A stretch of DNA of 64,000 nt, taken from contig OZ029914.1 in NCBI GenBank assembly GCA_964023275.1, positions 44,752,937 to 44,816,936 of the forward strand, in the 5' to 3' direction. Source of the stretch: Norana najaformis. Taxonomy: Eukaryota > Annelida > Clitellata > Crassiclitellata > Hormogastridae. The position numbers and the translations under genes were made by a program. Position 1 is the first letter of the stretch. Every line of letters begins with the position of its first letter. Shown piece after piece: positions 59,101 through 64,000 of the stretch. The notes under the pieces are model-generated. The model worked only from the letters and a program-made list of their open reading frames with translations. It was not told the origin of the DNA and did no database searches.

Positions 59101-59458
59101 ATCTGCTATTGCATGGTTTTACGGTGTTGTAGTAATTAACGTCAGGGTCTACATCAAGGTTAGTTAATACAGGAACTTTATCTGGGTATTCATCAATAGG
59201 ATGGAGAACTAAATCATCATATGTATGTGAGAATGTAAAAGTGCTTAATCTAGAATTCGATTGAGAGACAGCATTCATGAAAACATCATCTTGCTCTAGA
59301 TGATTATATGGAAAAATAGATGCAGTACACTCTTTGCAATACCATGTGGATTCAGTCTTGCCAGAGGGAAATGAGTTGAGATCATATTTAACAAAGTTAC
59401 ACAGTGCACATTTATGAACAATGGTGCATGATGAAACAAAACAATCTAAAGTGTCCAT
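56192..59458 (-). CDS. LINE ORF2: endonuclease and reverse transcriptase, 1,088 residues
   Basis: The start is a true ATG at 59458. An N-terminal Cys/His-rich finger (about 8-50, HKCALCNF and [15 protein letters not shown]) is typical of CR1-like ORF2 proteins. An exonuclease-endonuclease-phosphatase domain follows, with [28 protein letters not shown] and SDHLPILL. The reverse transcriptase has [36 protein letters not shown] and the catalytic FADDTNVF. The C-terminus has [20 protein letters not shown]. It would nick target DNA and copy the element's RNA there. All motifs are present, so this copy could be competent. Confidence 0.95.
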   Translation of the reverse strand: [1088 protein letters not shown]

Positions 59459-59619
59459 TTAGTTATATTTAAGAGAGGGATGGATAGGTAACTGCGAGAC
59501 ATTAGGCCGGTGGTAGTAACTTTTCAAAGTAATAAGGGAATATACAGTATACAGTTCACTTGTAGTAGTGGTTATCACGAGGTCAAAAGTACTTGCATGT
59601 TTCCAATATTGTCTAGTCT

Positions 59620-60420
59620 TCATTCGGTAGGCAGATCTTTCATCGAGGTCATTCTGATGGGTTTCTCATTCATGGATGCCGTTTTCTTAATGTAGACTTC
59701 TCCGTTCATTGTCCATGTTCCTACAATTCGGCCATCACGAAGCAATTTGCGTGCACGAAAGAAGATGTCTGCATTATTCATGGTCAGTTGTTCGTTGATG
59801 AAGATAGCTGGCCGCGAGTCATGAGATTTGCCAGACGATCGAAGCGCTTTGCGGGCTCTGTACACCTCATCACGGATTCGACGTGAGGTGAAACGCACGA
59901 TGATTGGGCGGAAGTTCTCGTTTTTCCCTTTACGGAGTCGATGAGCTATTGAGATGTCCTGTCTGGTGATCTTTATTCCCAGTCTATTACTGCATAGGTC
60001 GATGACTCGGTCACAGGTGGCCAGCGATGTTTCCTTTGAGGAATCGTCTCTATCAGGCCCTTGACCCGAGACTATTTCTGCAGCAGATGTTTCTGGGAGT
60101 CCGTGAATTACTAAATTGTCAGCCCTCGTATAATTCTCCATTTTGTCCAAACGGGACGTTAGTTGATTGTTTTCACTCGTCAATTGGATGATTTTCTCTT
60201 CATATGGCTTGAGTCGGGCGTCAATCAGTTCGCGGACTGCTATTTCGAGACTTTCCTTTAGAGACTGCTTTACTATATCTAGGTGAGATTGCATAATCCG
60301 TTCAAAGACAGTTGTTAACTTATCCGTCAGTCTCACAGTAAGAGACTCCACTACTTTATCGTCCGTCAGCGACTCGATTAGCTCGTCGCGGTCCAGTTTC
60401 GCGCTTTCCTTTCTCGGCAT
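59620..60420 (-). CDS. LINE ORF1: coiled-coil RNA-binding protein, 266 residues
   Basis: The ATG at 60420 is used; the frame upstream begins with TTG. Residues to about 95 form a heptad-rich coiled coil (LTSENNQLTSRLDKMEN at its end). Next comes an RRM-like region (ADNLVIHGLPE to PIIVRFTSRRIRDEVY) and a C-terminal domain (PAIFINEQLT, ARKLLRDGRI, NGEVYIKK), the order known from L1-type ORF1p (transposase_22). It would bind and chaperone the element's RNA. It ends 161 bp before ORF2 starts. Confidence 0.9.
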   Translation of the reverse strand: MPRKESAKLDRDELIESLTDDKVVESLTVRLTDKLTTVFERIMQSHLDIVKQSLKESLEIAVRELIDARLKPYEEKIIQLTSENNQLTSRLDKMENYTRADNLVIHGLPETSAAEIVSGQGPDRDDSSKETSLATCDRVIDLCSNRLGIKITRQDISIAHRLRKGKNENFRPIIVRFTSRRIRDEVYRARKALRSSGKSHDSRPAIFINEQLTMNNADIFFRARKLLRDGRIVGTWTMNGEVYIKKTASMNEKPIRMTSMKDLPTE

Positions 60421-60719
60421 TTTCAAACCGTTATTCCTTTGTTCAAGATAATTCTAAACCAAATGTATCTATTGTAATATTCCTTTTCAGTTAGATTATA
60501 TTTCCTTAACACATAGTAATTTAATTAATATTTGATAAATTTACCGGCCGTTATTTGATCATGTCACGCCATGTTGTTGTCACGGTTTATTTCCTTTGTT
60601 TGTCCCTCATGCTAATTAAGTGATTCGTGCTTAGAGTTATAGTGAAGCGTGGGGCTGTACTGAGAGTATGCCATTCGTACGCAATGTATGCAAATTAAAC
60701 TATTCAGGTATTATGCAGA

Positions 60720-61029
60720 GAGAGAAAGAGGAAACAGAAGTGGGCTGATCTGTGTGCATTAAAACAGTTTGTACGTCATATTTGAGTTGAATTCTTGCGA
60801 TGAAATTGCTCAGAAAACTGACTCGACAGACTTCTTAAACTATACGAGTTGCTGCCTAGCTAAAAGAAAAGAGATAAACTAATAAAGTTTTGCAGTCGAA
60901 AGATAGTGCAGAAAGGTCAAGCTACCATATCCGAAATTAAGGGAGCGGCCACTTTAGTATTGAAGCACACACAAATCGACTCACTGAGGACTTAGGGGAC
61001 GCTCATCGTCACAAGCCACACTATGATAT
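60720..61029. other. Sequence between two LINEs, unrecognised
   Basis: Begins with a GA-rich stretch (GAGAGAGAAAGAGG, about 60,716). No frame or repeat is recognised. It may be the 5' part of the older LINE that becomes recognisable at 61,040. Confidence 0.4.
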
Positions 61030-61039
61030 CTGATATAGT

Positions 61040-62840
61040 CGTTCCACCTCATGCCAAAGCTCCAGTCCGGCTATAGGAAGGGTCACTCGACGGAGACAGT
61101 CATCCTCCGTCTCATTTCCGACATCTACGATGCTGCGGACGCTGGGAATGTCGCGCTGTTGGCTCTTCTCGATGTCAACGCAGCGTTTGATACCGTCGAT
61201 CACGACATACTGTGACGGAAACGGAGTTTTATTGGCGGGCGCTACGTAAATGCCTGTAGAAAACCGAGTAGATAATGCGTTGTAGGCAGGTAGGCAGGTA
61301 GTGGTGGTGATGATGGTTAATGGGATCTACATTTGGCTGGCCACCCACGACGGCTGCTTTCTCACGTTTGCGTAAGGGCAAATATATTTAGTTTATACAT
61401 ATATTAGTTATATATTTATAGATTGCTCTTGCAGCGTGTCTTCGATTTGGGCGCCCACCCGCATCGACAGCCGCTGCAGGCGATGTCCTGTAATTAGTAG
61501 TAGTTTGACCTCGAATCGTCAGTCGGCGCTAAGTTCTTGAGGCAGTTGGGTATATTTGATAAAATTTGTTGATTTCTGTAATTTCTGCCTTAAATCAACG
61601 ATTTGTTTAATAGTTCGATAGGAAGTTGTAGTCAAATGAAAACTTGAGTTGAAACGAATCGAAAGTCGATTTTATTAGTGAGAAATTTCGATTTTATTGC
61701 GAACGGGATTTTGGCTGTCTGTCGTGCAGTTGTTATTGAAGTCAGCCGTGCTCAGTAAAAACGATCGGGAAAACACTCAACGCCGGGTTTTCGAAGCCGA
61801 TTCGACTCGATTCCACTTTCTTTGAACAGGGAGTTGAAGCATTTCTTTTCCAATAAAATTTGTTGTGCTCCTTGCCCGAGTACCTAGTATTAGAGTTAAC
61901 GTATAAAACTGACGTAGATAGGGACTTTGAATAACCGAGGCATAGATTTTCGTACATTGAAATTGAGACAAGTGATTACATTAATTAAGATTTAAAATAT
62001 ATAAATTGAAATATGTCTGTGTCTGAATTTGGCAAAGAATCGGTTGAGCAGGATCCGGTATCGGACCTCTCCACAATGTAGCGTCTTTGGCTGAATCCAT
62101 GACTACGTTGATAGTCAGCCAGAAACAGTTGAGAGACGAATTGATACAGCGCCAGAATGAAACAATAGAAAGTCAGGCCCTATTGAGAGACGAATTGATA
62201 CAGCGCCAAACAATTTAATTGATGCAGGTAAAGGAAGATTTAATAGCGCGCTTCTCAGATCAAAGAAGTAAATTAGCAGAGAGTGATATGCCAGTACACT
62301 CCGACTTTATAGAGCGCCCTATCGTGACTGTAGAGGATAAGTCTGTCGGGAAGGTCAAAACGAACCCTTGTTCTCAAATGGGGCAGTTGCCTACTCGGCA
62401 ACCGCGGACTTCACGAAGCCACCTGGTGATGAGGTTAAGATGCTTCCTCCTCTCCGTCGAAGTGTGAGGTTAGGTGAGAAAGTACCAGTATATTATGGGG
62501 AGCAAGCCTTTAGCGGTCGAACCACCAACCGGACCGTTTCGGGTTCGAATCCTGAACGCACGCTTGCCAAACTGACAGCTTCCTCCTCCAAGGCCTTCCG
62601 ACAGCACGCCAGAGAGGATGAGCAACGATTTCCCGGCGTAACAATACTGCTGACTCGACTTAGCACTTCCTATGGACTCGTTGATCGGTCGCTAGAGTGG
62701 CTACGTTCCTTCTTGGATGGGCGTACCATGAGGGTGGAGATTGGCACGAACACATCGGATTGGGCATCGATCCTGCATGGTGTTCCGCAGGGTTCCATCC
62801 TTGAACCGCTCCTGTACATACTGTACACGGCAGACCTGAC
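61040..62840 (+). mobile_element. Older LINE reverse-transcriptase fragment split by an LTR-element insertion
   Basis: The left part (61,040-61,210) reads LQSGYRKGHSTETVIL and LLALLDVNAAFDTVDHDIL. The right part (62,648-62,840) continues with YGLVDRSLEWLRSFLDGR, HGVPQGSILEPLLYILY. It is a different family from the neighbouring full-length LINE. It ends near 62,840, before the catalytic FADD motif, and module D resumes at 62,876. Confidence 0.8.
61211..62643. mobile_element. LTR-retrotransposon fossil with 4-bp target duplication
   Basis: About 1.43 kb, starting TGTGACGG and ending CGTAACA, flanked by ATAC on both sides (61,207-61,210 and 62,644-62,647). It carries a short gag-like stretch and, near the right end, a stretch resembling the end of a Gypsy-type polyprotein. 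Most of the internal region is missing and I see no long terminal direct repeats. It is broken. It is younger than the LINE fragment it sits in. Confidence 0.5.
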
Positions 62841-62875
62841 ACATATGCATTGTATTGGTAAATTAATATATGAGA

Positions 62876-63440
62876 CGGTGCCTGAGTAAACCCTCATAAA
62901 TTTGGAAAATTAAATGCGCTCAGGCGACAGGTAGGCGTAAAATGAGTCAAAAGGAATTCTTTGCATATTTATATTCCTTGTTTTGTTACTCATCAAACTA
63001 TAAGTCCCTATGTATGCTTCATTGTCTAAGTATATTTATGTTCTATTTTATTACGATGCCTCAATGAAAACTTTAGTTAACATGCCCCCTTGGTGCCCTA
63101 AGTCGAAGCCATGTGCATCGATTATCATGCAAGTAAACAAGCCATTAAATGCTCGCCTTAACCATGTGCTTTTTGGAATTTCAATGATGGCTGCCTCAGA
63201 GTGGTATGAATATGTTAAGAATTACTACGCCAATAAACATTCACCACCTCTAGGCGCAGCAACTTATATTGTGTCATGCCTATGGTATAACGGATTAACT
63301 CGCGATTTCTCAAAACTAGCCGCGAATAGACTACATCTCGAAAACATTCTAACATTATGTAATTTATTATATGAAAATGCGGTTTTACCTACTTATTCAA
63401 CAATTCCAGCCCAATCCAGTGCAATATCAAACTACCTTGT
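62876..63440. repeat. Module D, copy 3 (right part, after the insertions)
   Basis: GACGGTGCCTGAGTAAACCC at 62,876 resumes the alignment with 39,708, and the match continues past 63,120 (39,950). About 63,300-63,430 further matches 26,570-26,710, so this copy keeps the distal part of D. A 147-codon plus-strand frame (63,010-63,453, first codons inside D) is open here, but its counterpart at 26.5 kb is not. I recognise no domain. Confidence 0.6.
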
Positions 63441-63453
63441 TGATTTCTTCTGA

Positions 63454-64000
63454 TTTTGTGAGGGTTTTCTCAGACACAGCCACATATTTGTAATTATTTT
63501 ACGCATAATAAAGATATCTGGCTCTTTACTTTGCAATACAAAAGTCTTACCATATCTATGTCGAAGTATATGCATTATAAATTCATATAATTATTTGGAT
63601 ATTGTGATCTGGACTATAAATATCTCTGGCTACATTACGTCGCGTCAATTTATATTAGAAAATTCGCATTTCGACTGCCCACAATACAGCGACAGTATGT
63701 TGCGGTATAACCATATAGCTATACAACTTATAATCATTCATTTGTGTCACCTGTTTACAACGGCAATTCTTGCAGCATATGTAATTTCTACTGGTCCTTT
63801 CAGTTGTTGGCTGAAAGTCAGATTTTAAGATGACAATCCTGTCAAAATAGCAAAACGGAAGTAAGAACCTGCTCGCTTTGTTCATACTACGGACCACCTA
63901 GTAGTGAATCGGAATGTGACATTAATAGATCACCACGGTCTGATTTCTACCAGCCTAGGATTGGCCAAGCGTTTGACTTGCCCAAGAAATCTGGGTTGAA
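63454..64000. other. Right edge, no gene recognised
   Basis: Only short frames without recognisable content are present. The array may continue beyond the window. Confidence 0.45.

Larger units (their letters stand above)
55915..60700 (-). mobile_element. Full-length two-ORF LINE (CR1/L2-like group)
   Basis: Minus-strand element with both ORFs open. The 3' end is at a GA/CT microsatellite tail (55,915-55,932) after a UTR of about 260 bp. The 5' end is not marked by a repeat and is placed only roughly, between 60,430 and 60,720. Both ORFs free of stops suggest a young copy. I could not define a target-site duplication. Confidence 0.85.

Noticed and set aside
62368-62889. 173-codon plus-strand frame as a single host gene
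   Set aside because: It runs by chance from an LTR-element fossil into a LINE reverse-transcriptase fragment.
63010-63453. 147-codon plus-strand frame as a gene
   Set aside because: Its first third lies in the non-coding part of module D, it starts without clear context, and the homologous stretch near 26.5 kb is not open.

Overview
The window looks like genomic DNA of an animal, most likely a marine lophotrochozoan and perhaps a gastropod mollusc. The reasons are small multi-exon genes with ordinary GT-AG introns, TATA boxes and AATAAA-type signals, a single-exon GT61 glycosyltransferase expansion, a secreted chitin-binding-type protein, tRNA-derived SINEs, CR1/L2-like LINEs, LTR-element fossils and abundant GATA, ACAT and ATG microsatellites. 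The phylum is inferred from general character, not from a diagnostic gene.

Region 1 (1-10,830) carries two minus-strand copies of a retinol/hydroxysteroid dehydrogenase of the SDR9C type, produced by a recent tandem duplication with a period of about 8.1 kb. The downstream copy in transcription order is cut by the left window edge. The other is complete in four exons (10,300 down to 6,647). An older decayed piece of the same gene and an LTR fossil lie between them.

Region 2 (10,830-22,770) holds two small secreted-protein genes that only appear when introns are taken into account. One is a two-exon protein with a signal peptide, one four-cysteine chitin-binding (peritrophin-like) domain and a Gly/Tyr/His tail (12,426-14,118). 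The other is a two-exon, 100-residue precursor with a signal peptide, a pro-region ending in Arg-Lys and a 46-residue, eight-cysteine knottin-like peptide (18,202-20,959). Minisatellites, microsatellites, SINEs and LINE relics fill the rest.

Region 3 (22,890 to about 63,440) is a tandem array of segmentally duplicated units. A unit runs, in order, through a promoter-like module (A), an upstream module (E), a single-exon GT61-family glycosyltransferase reading frame, its 3' flank, a module C and a module D. Three units keep a whole open GT61 gene (31,315; 42,527; 50,257). A fourth, near 36.2-38.1 kb, keeps the promoter-like part and the 3' flank but has lost the gene. The last D module is split by about 7 kb of inserted DNA: a full-length LINE with two open frames (about 55.9-60.7 kb), and beside it an older LINE fragment that itself contains an LTR-element fossil.

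The three GT61 enzymes are predicted type II membrane proteins of the Golgi or ER and probably act on related glycan acceptors. The dehydrogenases probably act on retinoid or steroid-like alcohols in the ER membrane. Nothing in the sequence ties the two gene families into one pathway.
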